Shown: positions 48,595 through 60,688 of the stretch, in pieces
Position numbering within the stretch: position 1 is the first letter of the stretch
Layout: every line of letters starts with the position of its first letter
Origin: Crotophaga sulcirostris
Taxonomy: Eukaryota > Chordata > Aves > Cuculiformes > Crotophagidae
DNA: 64,000 nucleotides
Reading direction: 5' to 3'
Assembly (NCBI GenBank): GCA_013397455.1
Contig: VYZB01000212.1
Coordinates: 1,308,879-1,372,878, forward strand
The notes under the pieces: generated by a model
Databases searched by the model: none
The model's input: the letters and a program-made list of their open reading frames with translations, nothing else
What the model was told of the DNA's origin: nothing
Program-made: the position numbers and the translations under genes

Positions 48595-49147
48595 ATCATA
48601 GATTCATAGAATGGTTTGGCTTGGAAGGAACATTAAGATCATTCAGTTCCAACCACCCTGCCATAGGCAGGGACACCTCCCATTGGATCAGGTTGCTCAG
48701 AGCCTTGGCATTGAACACCTCCCAGGATGGGACATCTCTGGGCAACCTGTTCCTGTGCCTCACCACCCTCACAGTAAAAAGTTCTTCCTAATATCTAATC
48801 TAAATCTACCCTCCTTCATCTTAAAACTGTTATCCCTCATCTTATGGCTACACTCCCTGATAAAAAGCCCCACCACAGCTTTCCTGCAAGTCACCTTTCA
48901 GTACTGCGAGGCTGCTATAAGGTCTCCCCAGAGCCTTCTCTTCTCCAGGCTGAACAACCCCAACTCTCGCAGCCTGTCCTCGGTGCTCCAGCCCTCTGAT
49001 CAACTTCATGGCCGGCTCTGGACTCTCTCTAACAGCTCCGTGTCTTTCCTGTGCTGAGGACTCCAGAACTGAATGCAGTGCTCCAGATGAGGTCTCACAA
49101 GAGCAGAGTAGACAGGGAGAATTGCCTCTCTTGACCCGCTGGTCACA
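48595..49147 (-). mobile_element. CR1 LINE 3' end, minus strand
   Basis: The plus strand reads the reversed tail ATCATAGATTCATAGAATGG, GGCTTGGAAGGAACATTAAG, CCATAGGCAGGGACACCTCC, GGGCAACCTGTTCCTGTGCC, AAAAGTTCTTCCTAATATCT, CTTCTCTTCTCCAGGCTGAA, CAGCCTGTCCTCGGTGCTCC and GCTCCAGATGAGGTCTCAC, ending near TTGACCCGCTGGTCAC. Each block is in the order expected for the last ~550 bp of a CR1. The ORF2 C-terminus has stops and frame changes. The subfamily differs from those at 15403 and 18234. Confidence 0.95.
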
Positions 49148-52100
49148 AAATCCATTTAGACAAATCTGTATAGACAGGTATAAATATTTGTCTCCCTGGG
49201 GTCTTTAGTTTAACAAACTATACACTTCTTTCAGAAACTCAACTTGCAGACTTGAAATGGGTTTGTAGGACACCTGAGTATCCTTATATACAAGTTTCCA
49301 TGTATAATATTGCAATTAGGTTTAGATATGAGGATTTTCACAGATTTAATTTTGATCTTTTTGTTAGTATCTCAACAAAATGTATTGTTTCCTCTGCTCA
49401 GATTAGATTCCACTGAGACATAATATTGCATGTCATTCATATTTCCCCTTATCAGCACAATGTAGTTTGACTAAGCTGGAAAGACATCTCTTACAATAGG
49501 AAACTGGAAAATAGGAAATAAAAATAAAGCCAAATCATGACTTTTAGTTCAACTCCTAGATTATATAAACTAAATATCCAAATTGTGATTAAAATATCAA
49601 CTGATTGTGAGTTAGATGAGATTCAAAGACACACATTCTTTGAATATAGCTTGCTAATTCTTCTGCAGAGATGCAGCTTGTTTTAAGTCTGTTACACAGT
49701 TCATGGGATCTGTGGGGTTTAAGTCAGAAAAGTAATTTTCAAATTGTTTATCAGTATCTATTTCACATCACAGGTTATTACATTTCTGTACTTTTAATTC
49801 AAATGAAATGGAAATGCAGAAGCTATAACTGTTAAGTTCTCACTGATAAGATCCTTGGCCCAGTTTGAAATACTCTGAAACCCGTAGCGGTTTTAATGCA
49901 TGTTCAAACTCCCTTGTTTCAATCAATCTCCATTCAGGGACATTAGTTTACAGTTCAAACATATCTATGGCTTTGCACCAGTGTTTTTATGGCCAGTTTT
50001 ATCCAAAGGAAATGTCACATGCATTTTCATCTTATCTACTTTCTTTAAAATGAAGCAAAGAAATACTAAACTGGAAAGGGGGGATTGTGGGGTTTCAGTT
50101 TAAATGACTGGGGCTGTGATTTTTTTGATCCAAATGTATGACATAAAAATAGTTTTCAAAGGCTTGAAAAATAAAGTTTCTAAATATATAAAGGGAACAG
50201 TAGACGTATGAACTAAGCCTTACGATCTCAGATCTGTCTTAGAACTGCAGAAATGTTTATAGATTGCTTTGAAAATCCAAGTCTAAATTACAGTATCCTA
50301 ATATTTCTAATGTTTGATCGAATTATCAGTATTCTAATCTATAACCATGTATTACTTGGCATAAAACAATAGTGAGGAGCATTGGGTGGCCACTGAAAAA
50401 GTCGCTTTTTCAGTTATAACAATGAAAAATATATCTGGTTGAAAATTAAACCAATGCAAAGAATACCAAAAAGTCTGTTATTGTTATATCATCACTCCCT
50501 TACAAGAGTCAGTCATGATAAGGTAATAAGGTTTCATCTTAAAAAGAAAGCATCTGTTTCCCTGTTCATTATTCACCAGTAGATGAAAATTAAGACTTTA
50601 ATCCTAAATTAGTGAAAGAGAAACTAGAAGCCAGAGAAAAAAGGATGAGTTTATAAATATATTAAAAATACATTTTGGATTAGAGAACAAATTACAAAAA
50701 ATAGTTTTGAATACAATTTTTGCACTATTTACAAAAAAAAGAATGTGCTGTTTAAAGCAAAAATTAAGGGGGTTTTGAAGACATTACTTTCTGTAAGGAA
50801 AATGTACATCCATTACAATTATAACAGGGCAATATTTGAGATTTATTTAAAAACTTTGAAAAATCTTGATAAAGAATATGAGGGGTTTGTAATACTGTAG
50901 GAAAGATGCAGGAAAATAACTAATGAAGAGAAATGGAAACAGATATGGAAAGCAGGTGTCTCATTTTAGGCAGGTGGTGTGAGAAAATTAAATTATTAAA
51001 AATTACTGTTACAATGGTGTCTAAGACAGGCAATCTATAAAAAGATCTATGGTAAAGAAGGATGATTCATGGAGGAAATATTGAGTATCATACCTGGGCA
51101 CTTTAAATTGCTAAAATGGAAAAAAATATGCAAGAATATTCTTCCCTGCTCTAGTGAAAATATTTGTGGAACAGTAAAATGAATTGGTGCTGCTCTTACT
51201 GAGTTTAGCCAGAAGTTTTTATTTCAGTGTATGAAGAAAAGTCATTATCTAGGAGAAACTTCTTAATGTGATGAATTCAAGGAAATCTAATTATTTAAGC
51301 AAAACTCATTCTGTCCATGAAATTACGAAAACCGTCCAGACACCTGGGAACATCATATGGTACCAACTGTCAAAACATTTAAACATCAAATGATCTTCTG
51401 GAAAAAGAATTTGTAGCAACAATCATCATACATTCAGCTGTAGCATGGGAACCAGGCAAAACCAATAAGGTATCAAAACTAGACAATATTTATTAGGCCT
51501 TCTTGTGTTCATTTTTACAAAGTCAGTGTATATATTGGGAGTGTGAGAAAGTCCCTCTCCTAAGGAGTTTACAGGTTCAATAGATAAAGTAGCAAAGTAT
51601 TATACCTATGCCTACTTTACCGTTAGGAACTGGAAGCACAGCGCTATTAAGGTTATGATCCAGATAACATAAACCTTGAACCTTATCATTATCACAAATA
51701 AGCCTTTGCAACATCAAAACATGAATCTGAGAGTGTGATCAACACAGCTTATTCTCCAACAGTGCCTAAACCTCTAAGATTAGCAACATCCTTATTCCAA
51801 TAGTGTAAAGTGCTGAATGTGTAGCAAAAGCATTCTGGTCTGGAAATATATGCTCTTATGATCCATTTATACCATGTGGCAACCCAGAGTTCAGGCACTT
51901 TTCTACCCAAATTGCCCCCAAGTCACTACATTGCTAAGCAGAATGACAAAACCAGATGCATTCAAGACCACGGGAAGAGAGAATATAAGCTGCTCTTCAC
52001 TGTCCACCTAGTAATCTAGCAGGTGACATCCTGAGAGGTAAGGGTTTCCTTACCTTCCTGTGAAACCAGAGTTGTTGAATCTAAGATGACATCTTCAGTG

Positions 52101-52341
52101 GTGGAAAAGCCTCTTCCAGAGGAGGAGTGCTTGCCCTTTTCACACATCCTGACAAAGCTGTCCTGCTGGAAGGCAAAAACGAATTTGCCAGCCACAAGTG
52201 GCCAGGTTTAGCAGACAGAGGCTGCCCTAAACTTCACATCTTGGTCCATTTTAATTTCATGCCTTACTTCTATTAATGCTTGTATGATATGAAATACATA
52301 AAGAAATAATAGACATATAAATAAAGGCACTTATAGTTAAT
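49148..52341. other. intergenic or intronic DNA
   Basis: No exon or repeat family was recognised. A perfect 10-bp hairpin with a 3-nt loop (ACTGAAAAAG TCG CTTTTTCAGT) lies at 50392-50414. About 51900-52341 is slightly richer in GC and ends in AATAAA-like motifs (near 52320 and 52340) before the A/C tract. This could be a retroposed transcript end, but no source gene was recognised. Confidence 0.4.
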
Positions 52342-52450
52342 AAAAAAACACTAAAAAAAACCCAAACACCAAAACCAAAACAAACCAAAAAACCCACTCA
52401 AAACCAAAACAAACCAGAAAACCCCAAACTAACCAGACACAAAAACCCCA
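52342..52450. repeat. A/C-only low-complexity tract
   Basis: About 108 bp made almost only of A and C (for example AAACCAAAACAAACCAAAAA), with three T and two G in the interior. It resembles 4421-4500 and lies directly after AATAAA-like sequence, so it may be a degenerated poly(A) tail. Confidence 0.75.
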
Positions 52451-54313
52451 GGAGCTTTGTTTTTCACTACAATGATAAACCAAGATCCCCTTCAAAGGGT
52501 TGATTTCACAGAATCCTCTGGCTTCTCCAGTGAACTTACTTCTTCTTGACCTTATTTTTCACTGATAAAGAATTAAGCCAGGGCAAGAAAGAAGAAATAT
52601 AAGAATAAAACTTTGCAGTTACAAAGGAAGGATAAACCTGCCTTCCAGACCTTTAAGAAAACCATTGCACTGAAATATTTTCAGAATGGGCACTGTGTTT
52701 GTTTCTATAAATTGCTATTGTTAGTTTTAAAAATATATTTTTATGCCTTTATTTGAAAATATGTTGCGTTCAGATATAATGGAAAAGGATGAATTCAGGG
52801 CAAGTGCTTTCTCTGAGACTCTTGATCTTTAACAGCTTTAACCTGTGATGCTTTACATGAGATGATACAGCTCAGCATGAGCTCATGAGTGCTCAGGAGT
52901 ATTTAATCACAGAGAACAGGATAAGCAAAGATACACTGAAGCAAATGAAAAGAAGTATTAAGTACAGCAATCAAGATCTGTAATTTAGGGCTGCCTTGAT
53001 TGTGACAGCTTAATGTTTCAAAGGTAAGGGTTTTTTTTTAATTTCAGGTGAAGTAAGCAAACACATAGATTGATTTGATAGAAAGCCTGAATTCCAGAAA
53101 ATCTGTGAATCCTATTTTTATGACATATGCCAAGATTTCATGTTTCCTTACATCTAAGAAACCTTACAAAATGTGAACAATTATATTTCAGACCTCTGGT
53201 TTCTGCCCTTCCAATTAAATCAATCTGATGATATGACTGAAGCTCCCATTAGTTTCAAGTGCTGAAAAATGTTTACTAAATTAACTTGAACAGAAACTTT
53301 TTTAGACTAATACCATGGAAGTCAATTGTTCAGCTGATTTTTGAACACATTTGGTGTTACCTTGAAGTGAAGTTAACGTCAAAAAGTGTCAGCACATGAA
53401 ATCAGTTGCAAAGAATAATATTGTAAAACTAATTGTATTTAACTCTTCTAACAAATGAGTTGTGATAAAAGGTTGAAAGCTTTACTGGAGGGACCTGACT
53501 AAGACTGTAGCAGCTAGCTAGCAGTTTAATCAATTAACCAGATTTTGTAAAAATACCCTGACCTTTTTCTTTTCCTTTTAATTGGGAAGATAATCCCCTG
53601 ATATAAGAAATATAATTGGTCTGTATCATGGATTTGAGCCTAGGCTTACAAAGGCTTTAAAACCACTTGTCTAAAGACAGGAATGTCTTGGAATTTGTTT
53701 CTTATGTTTGGCTTAGCACTGGGAAGATGTTGATTTGTAATTAGAAGAGAATGTATGTCACATGGCTGTGTTGCAGTAGTTCAGAATTTTAGAATTCTTT
53801 GCACAGCCTTCATTTCGACCCCAATGTTAATCACTCAGTTACCTCATATAATCATGTATTTGGATCTCTGACAACACAACACCTAAAACAAATGCTTTAA
53901 AGTATAATTTAGCATGCAGAACAAAACTATGCTGCCTTTATCATCAGACTGAGACAATTATCATGTAGAACATTTCAGAATCTGATTGCACCACAAATTA
54001 AACAGCAAGCATAGCAACAAATGACTGATGTTTAGAAAGGGCATATTTGAAATATTTTTTTTAAAATCTGAATATAATTACTTATGTATAATTATATAAT
54101 TATTATTTAACAAAGACACTCTCCACTTTTGTGTTATGAAGACTGTTTTTTTAATATTGTATCTATGCTGTGAACAGCCACTAATGAAATGTAAGTAATG
54201 GCATACAATATATTGCATAAACACGCCTGATGCAGTCTGTTGTATTCCAAGTACAAGATGTACTCCGCTCATGCTAACACAAAATGAATAGGAAGCAAAA
54301 TTGTGTAACTGCA
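52451..54313. other. intergenic or intronic DNA, nothing recognised
   Basis: No gene or repeat family was recognised. Confidence 0.45.
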
Positions 54314-56400
54314 ATATTAGAAGGGACCTTGAAAAATCACCTACGTCATCATCTTACAGTGAAACCTTCACAACAAATATTTTTCTAAACTACTTTTGAA
54401 AACCACTGTAGAAGTAGTTTCATAACGCCCCGCAGTAGTCTGGTCCACTGCCTCATGACATTAAAAAAATATTAATTTCTAAAGGGGTTTTGGTAAAACT
54501 TGAACTGATTCCTACTTGTCCTTTCCTACTATCTTTATTACCACTTCATAGCAACCGTTTATAATTAGAAGACTATGTCTTTCCGCTTCCTGTTACCAGC
54601 AAGGACAATTTGGTTATTTTTTGCTTCACACACTAATCTACTTGCTATGCCTGTTCTCTTGAATACTGTGAAAGTTTTCTTCTTTTTTAAAGTGTGGCAC
54701 TTAAAACTGAACATGGTATCGTATCCAAGGATCACCAGTGCTAAGTAGAGCTGAATAATTGTATTCCCTGTTGTAGAGGGTTGAGAGAAAAGGTCTATTA
54801 AACAGTGCTTCCCATCCAGTTGTGTGCTTTGCTCCACTTCCCTGTTATGGTCAATGGCAGGGTACACTTTGTCCACATCTAAGCTTTTTGCACATTTTTT
54901 ACATATACAGACATATTTAATTTAGTTTAAATATGTTTTTATTGAAAATTTAAGTTGGGACTTTAACATTTAAATATTTTTGTTAACCCTTTTTTAATGA
55001 TCTATATGTAGGAATAATTTAATTATATGTTCTAGAACTTTTCTGGGACCAAAGCTGATCAGATTACAACTCTCTTGACCCTCCTTTTTTTGCACTTTTG
55101 AAGATAGGTTTATAATTTTGGGTTTTGTTCATTTCCAATGCCTTAAGGCTTTTCCTACTCATCACATTTTCTAAAAGTACCATTCATATTTTAGATTTTT
55201 CACACAGTACCATAAACACTGTAAGGTGATTTTGATAAGCACTTGTAACTTAAATACCACTATCTCTCCAAAGTATTCTTTGACTTGGTCTTTCCAGAAT
55301 CAGACCTACATCACCATCTTGTTGTTTTGCAATCTGCTTTTGACTTAGACTTCACAAAAAGAAAGAGCTGAATTCTTCATCTGCTATTTGCTCTTCTTTT
55401 CCTATTAGTCTTGGACCTGCATTTTTTAGTTTTGCTCTTATGCAAATTTAGAATCTGAACTATTTTTTCCCCATTTTTTTTCTCTTGCTAATGCTCTGTA
55501 GAATTTATGGATTTATCTTTACAAATATAGGCTCTTCCTTTCTAATCTTACTCAATTATATGTCCCATAGCCATAGTACCCTTTTATACGATTTCTTTTT
55601 GCTTTTCAGGTCACTGATGATACCCTGACATAGTTAAAATGCCCTCTAACCATGCTTTACATCTTCTTTTTTTCATTACCTAGTTTGCTGTTGTGCATTA
55701 ATACTGTTTCTTTCAGTAATTGCCAGATTTTCTACATTACTTTGTCTCTCAGATTATCTTCCCAAAGACCTGCCATATGAGTTTCCTCACTTCCCTATCA
55801 AAGCTTGACTTCTTAACGTACCTTATTTTCAACTGTTCTGTCATGCTTTTTTTTCCTTTAGGATAGTTCACTTTATCATTTTGTGGTTACTACAATGCAC
55901 CTTTGGCACCTCAATCGATTCTCCCTTTGTGATAGAACTAAATCTAAATTAACTGGTCCCTTTCTAATCTCCTAAACAAAATTTATTTCCAGCACATTCC
56001 TTGAGCATGATTGTCTGTCTACAGCCTGTCATTATATTTCTCTAGCAAATATTTGGTTAAAGTTCTCTTCTTTAACTTTAACTATCTCTTCAACTAAGGT
56101 CTATATGAATTACTGCCGTTATTCCATCCTTCCTGTTTTCTCTTTTACCAGGATAAAGAATATTATCCTCTCAACTATTAATAAATTCTTGGCATAAACA
56201 GCATGAATATACCCAGTATTTTCTTCCTTACATGGCTTTCCTGGAATATCAACACTTTGGATAAAAAATTTGTTCCCCAGAATTTCTGTGATACTAATCA
56301 TGTCATATAAAGTGTTTTACCAATATTTCTAGATCTTCCAATCAATTTCCTATTCTTGTTTTGCATTTCCAACATATGGCACTTCGAATTTTTTTAGTGT
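54314..56400 (-). mobile_element. long old CR1-like LINE, minus strand
   Basis: This is about 2.1 kb of decayed but collinear CR1/L3-type sequence. On the plus strand the order is: reversed 3' end TATTAGAAGGGACCTTGAAA; C-terminal region with AAGTGTGGCACTTAAAACTG and GATCACCAGTGCTAAGTAGA; RT fingers near AAAGCTGATCAGATTACAAC; the linker GAGCTGAATTCTTCATCTGC; then the endonuclease end near GGTTACTACAATGCACCTTT; and, last, TTTCTGTGATACTAATCATG with TCATATAAAG near 56290. The stretch 54880-55030 is too short to hold the RT catalytic box, so that part is deleted. No frame is open. Per-base similarity is low, but the order of blocks is convincing. Confidence 0.65.
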
Positions 56401-59352
56401 CAGGTTGAAGCATGCTCTATGAGTCTCTAAACTCTGTATTATAGTAGCAGTTGGTATACTGCCAAAATCATATTAGTAATCTGAGCTAAAGGCTGGTATT
56501 AGTAAACCTGGATAACTTAGAGGGGCTGTACAGAAGGTGGCTAGCTAAAACAAGTTTGCATAGGCTATTCCGCTATTGACATAGGTGAAATGTCCAAGAG
56601 GCACCACCTCCACTAGTAATTCATTAGTTGAAAACCACATCATAAATTTCCACCAGTGCTTTATCTTGAATGGAGTTTACCCATTGATAAAAAGTCTAAG
56701 TGGTTACACACTAAGCTCTCATAGCACGAAAGAAACGCGAGGAGGCTTGCTGGGGAGATGTCTATAGGAGGTGACTTGAACTGTCAGACATAATTTCTGG
56801 CATTCTGTGATAACTATATGAATAATTCCTCAGTGCACAGTTATTGAAGAACAATTTGGGTCATATTCTTAGCTTATGTAAATTATCTTTCCCTGATTTA
56901 TTTCACAGATATGAGTACATTATTTCAAAACTTTTACACTGTAAAGGTTTGCAATGGTGTTGCACGGTACTTGCTTATGCAAATGAAAATTATTTGCTTG
57001 CAGACAATGTACTGCTGGACAGCAGCGACCAGGACTGCTGTTTACAGATTTGAATCAACTTAAATTAAATTTGACAAATGCCCATTAAGTGTAATGGGAG
57101 TTGGATCAATTCTCTATCACAAACAGGATAGGAAAATACTCTTCAATAAAATGCTGGGAGCTATGTCTAGTAATAAAACATGTCTAAAAGATAAGACATG
57201 AGCTGAAAATATGCTCCCAAGAATGATTTAACAATAATACTTTGGAAGAACAACACATCACTTCTGTATTTTGCACCAAAGTGAAATAGAGAAATTACTG
57301 CTTCAACAAACTGAATAACTCAGCATCATCTTTGTGGGCACTCATAGGACACTCTTTAATTGAGTGCTCACTGGTGTGAGAAAAAGGTCATCCTAGATGT
57401 GTCATCTCAGATATTTCACAAATCAAAGGAACTGGTGTTTCCACACATTAAGGAGGTAATTCTGACTCTGCCAGAAACCCTGGCTGTACATAGCTGTGTT
57501 TCCTGAGGTGGAAAGCAAGAAGATGATTATAATTCTTGCACACAAAATCTATTTTCTCTTTATTCAAGAAAGAGAAGGGAAATAATCTGTGCTTGCCTTA
57601 TACATGGCTCAATAAAATTACTCAAAAGAGTATTACAGACCCTGTGCTGGTGTCCATACTCAGTTTTATCCATTCCTGTCAATTTTCCCTCATCTCACTG
57701 ACCACATATGCAGAAGTCGTGGTTGCAGAATGGCTGCTTTTCCTCCACTTGTCTGCTTGTGTTGTAAGTATCAGATGCTGGGGAAGAAAGGAAGTGTTTG
57801 CAATTTCTTACATCCTTTAGTAGGTGAAAAAGGTGGGCATGAAATACGTCTAAGCTAGAAGTGACCTGAAGCTCGTATATGGGAGAAGCGAAATTTATTA
57901 GTGCAATTACAGTACTGTGTTCTGAAAGAGAAGAGGTAGCAACCTGTAGTATTAACAATGAAATAATTTCAAGCACTGACAACAGATCAAGCTGTGTCAT
58001 AGGAAATATATGAGTGCTAGATACAGAGGAAAAAAAAATCTTTTTCCGTAATCAGGAACATTTTGAAACAGCAGTTGAGAAACGAGTTACAACCAGATTG
58101 TAAAATCAGTTCTGTGAAACATGCAGCCAGTTCAGGTCTTTAATAATGGGAGCAATTACAGTTTGCTGTGTTCACATAGCTATGGTTAAGATTGCATCAG
58201 CATTTCTATTGTAACTCTGTACTTCCATGGGCTTATAACTTAGCGGTACATGCTGGGAGTTTTTGTTGATTTTGTTTTGCACTGAAGCTTAGTTTTCTTA
58301 TACAATTTCAATAGCAAATATTTATTCTTGTTAAATACAGAGATTTAGAAACAAGCTGTAATACAGTCAGTGTGGTCTGACTGTTTCTAGTCAAAGTGTG
58401 CTTTGAGAACAGATGATAAGAGGTGAAATGTTGGATTTAGACAATGGTAGCTGAGAGCAAGTGAAACTTTGTGTATCTATCAATACATCTGCATTTGTAA
58501 AGTCAGTAAAGCAGGTGTGATTTCAATTTACGTGTTTTTTAAAATCAACTGAAGTAGGACTAAAACATTGGCTTGTGTCAAGCCTTTATGCAGGTGTACA
58601 GACAGCCAAAGTAGAATCATGGGTATCTTTTTAAAATGTTGCTATTTGATGAAGAATGTATAGAAATTAATTACCGACTGAGATACAGTTTTTTTTAAGA
58701 TAGCAGGTAGTTGTTTAAGAAATCTAAAGTACGTATCTCCCCCACTTCAGTAGCCCTGTGTGACATTGGGCATGCATTCTCCATTACGCGGCACAACAGG
58801 AACTGTGGGGCTGTTCTACTGTTGTGAACCTGTAGAGAACCCTATGATTAACTGCAAGACTTGTATAATGGATCACTAATTGGAAGATTTATCATTATTT
58901 ATACATATTTTAGCACTAGGTAACAGCTTTTTTTGTCCAAAATCCATATTGACTAAGTGTGTATGGTTTTTTGTTTGTTTGTTTGTTTAAGCTATTATAT
59001 TTGTATTAAAGATGCCTTAGTAGTAGCAGTCTGCACAGTATTTATGCTAGCCAGAATTGTGGTACGTATAACAATTTACATACGTATAGTTGCTTTTATC
59101 CTGTGGTATATCTGAGTTGTTTACAAGTATTAATATTTGGTTTAGTGGTTGATTATTTTGGTTTTAAAAAAGCCTAATCACATGTTTACATAACATTAAG
59201 TTTGCACTGTAAGACATTTCTGGTGTGCTTTGCCATTGCTAAAAATAACTAGTACAATTTATTTTCATTTTAGTGCTGTTATTTCCCATAAATAAACATT
59301 GCTAAAATATTTGAAATCAAATGTTTCCAACTTTACAATATCTCTTGTTTTA
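56401..59352. other. intergenic or intronic DNA
   Basis: No exon or repeat family was recognised. A (GTTT)n run lies at 58973-58989. Confidence 0.45.
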
Positions 59353-59370
59353 TGCTTCAGTTCCCTTCTA

Positions 59371-59397
59371 GCAGCAGCAGCAGTGGCAGCAGCAGTT
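59371..59397. repeat. (CAG)n short repeat
   Basis: GCAGCAGCAGCAGTGGCAGC and the bases after it, near the 5' limit of the CR1 copy. Confidence 0.8.
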
Positions 59398-59847
59398 GTT
59401 CCCACATGCTGAGAAGAGTGCGAGGCTTGTGAGGTCTTCAGAGGCTGGCCAGTTAAAACCACAGAATGCTGCATTGCACTGGTCCCTGGGGAGTGTCCGT
59501 GACCAGGAGCACCATGAACAGATTGTGCAAGCAGGGAGAGGTATCTGAGAGGGAGTGGCATGACAGTTTGTTTGGCAGTTTGTGCAAGAAGGGTGGCACA
59601 TTCTGCCAGCTGTGGAACTGCCGCCTGCTTTGTCTACCCACAGACTTAGGCTGCATCGCTGGTGGTCACTCCAGCTAGCTGTTGTTGCCTGTGCCAACCT
59701 ATCCATCAGCTTGAGATGTCCAGGGAGCTAGAAATGTTTATTAAACAGTGCTTTGAAATCTTTGGAAGCATGGTGGTAGAGACCAAGTGAGGGCTGTGCT
59801 CTGTAGCAGCCAGGAGCCACCTACATAGCCAGGCTAGCCTGCAGCAA

Positions 59848-60531
59848 GTGGAGGTGGCCGCTCAAATACCCTGTCAGGTAACCTGCTGCCCAGGTGGAGT
59901 ACTGCAAACTACCACATGCTTCTGGGTGGAGAAGAGGGAAAGCTTCACCTGTGCAAGGTGTGCTCTGGTGGAGTCACTCAGGCAGAGGCTGGAGGAGACC
60001 ACATCAGGTGCACACAATAAAAGATGTAAAAGGAAGCAGTGGATGACTCTCTGCTGAGAGGCACAGGGGCACTCATTTACTGGCCTGATGCAGAGTCAAA
60101 AGAAGCTTGCTGCTTAGTCAGGAGCCAAGATCTGGGATGTCACAGGGAGACTGTCACAAGTGGTTAAAAGCACAGAGTGCTAAACCCTACTTCTTTTTTA
60201 TGGGAGCACCAGTGGCATGGTAAAACATAACCTGGGCAAAACCAGTCAGGACTTCAGAGCCATGGTTGCACAAGAGAAGGAGACAAGGGCTCAAACAATA
60301 TTGTCCTTTACCTTACCAGTCAGAGACAGAGGTGCAGGCAGAAGTGGACATATCACACAGATAAAAACCGGGCTTCATGGCTGGTGTCATCAGCAGGATT
60401 TTGGCTTCTTTGATCATGGGAAGTTCTTTAATGAATCTGAATTACTGGTGAGAGGTGGGATCCACCTATCTAGAAGAGGAAGAATCTTTGCAGGAAGATT
60501 GGCTGACATAGTGAATTTCACTGTAAACTAA
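59848..60531 (+). pseudogene. CR1 ORF1 remnant with SGNH-hydrolase (esterase) domain
   Basis: CR1-type ORF1 encodes a nucleic-acid-binding/esterase protein. The N-terminal part reads ESFTCARCALVESLRQRLEE, with one CxxC. After a frame change, 60042-60077 reads DDSLLRGTGALI. This is SGNH block I, where the family has GDSLL: the catalytic Ser (60048-60050) is kept and the preceding Gly is replaced by Asp. The C-terminal part in the first frame contains WCHQQDFGFFDHG and GGIHLSRRGRIFAGRLADIV. The family has DGIHL, so the catalytic Asp has become Gly (60454-60456), while the His (60463-60465) is kept. Stops at 60055-60057 in that frame and beyond separate the parts. It is inactive as it stands. 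Confidence 0.8.
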
Positions 60532-60688
60532 TGAACTTGGGAAGTGGGGTCAAGAGCCATGAGACCTATGTACTCACAAGCAAGAGAGCAGATGTGCATA
60601 CCTGCCAGAGTAGTTAGAATGGCCCTAACCCTTCAAAAAAGTTCCTCCAAAAAAGTGAGGCAGTCAACAGTCTGACCAACCGCATCTC

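Noticed and set aside
59265..59706. Overlapping minus-strand open frames of about 100 codons
   Set aside because: They are antisense to the CR1 5' UTR and owe their length to the CAG-rich, GC-rich sequence.
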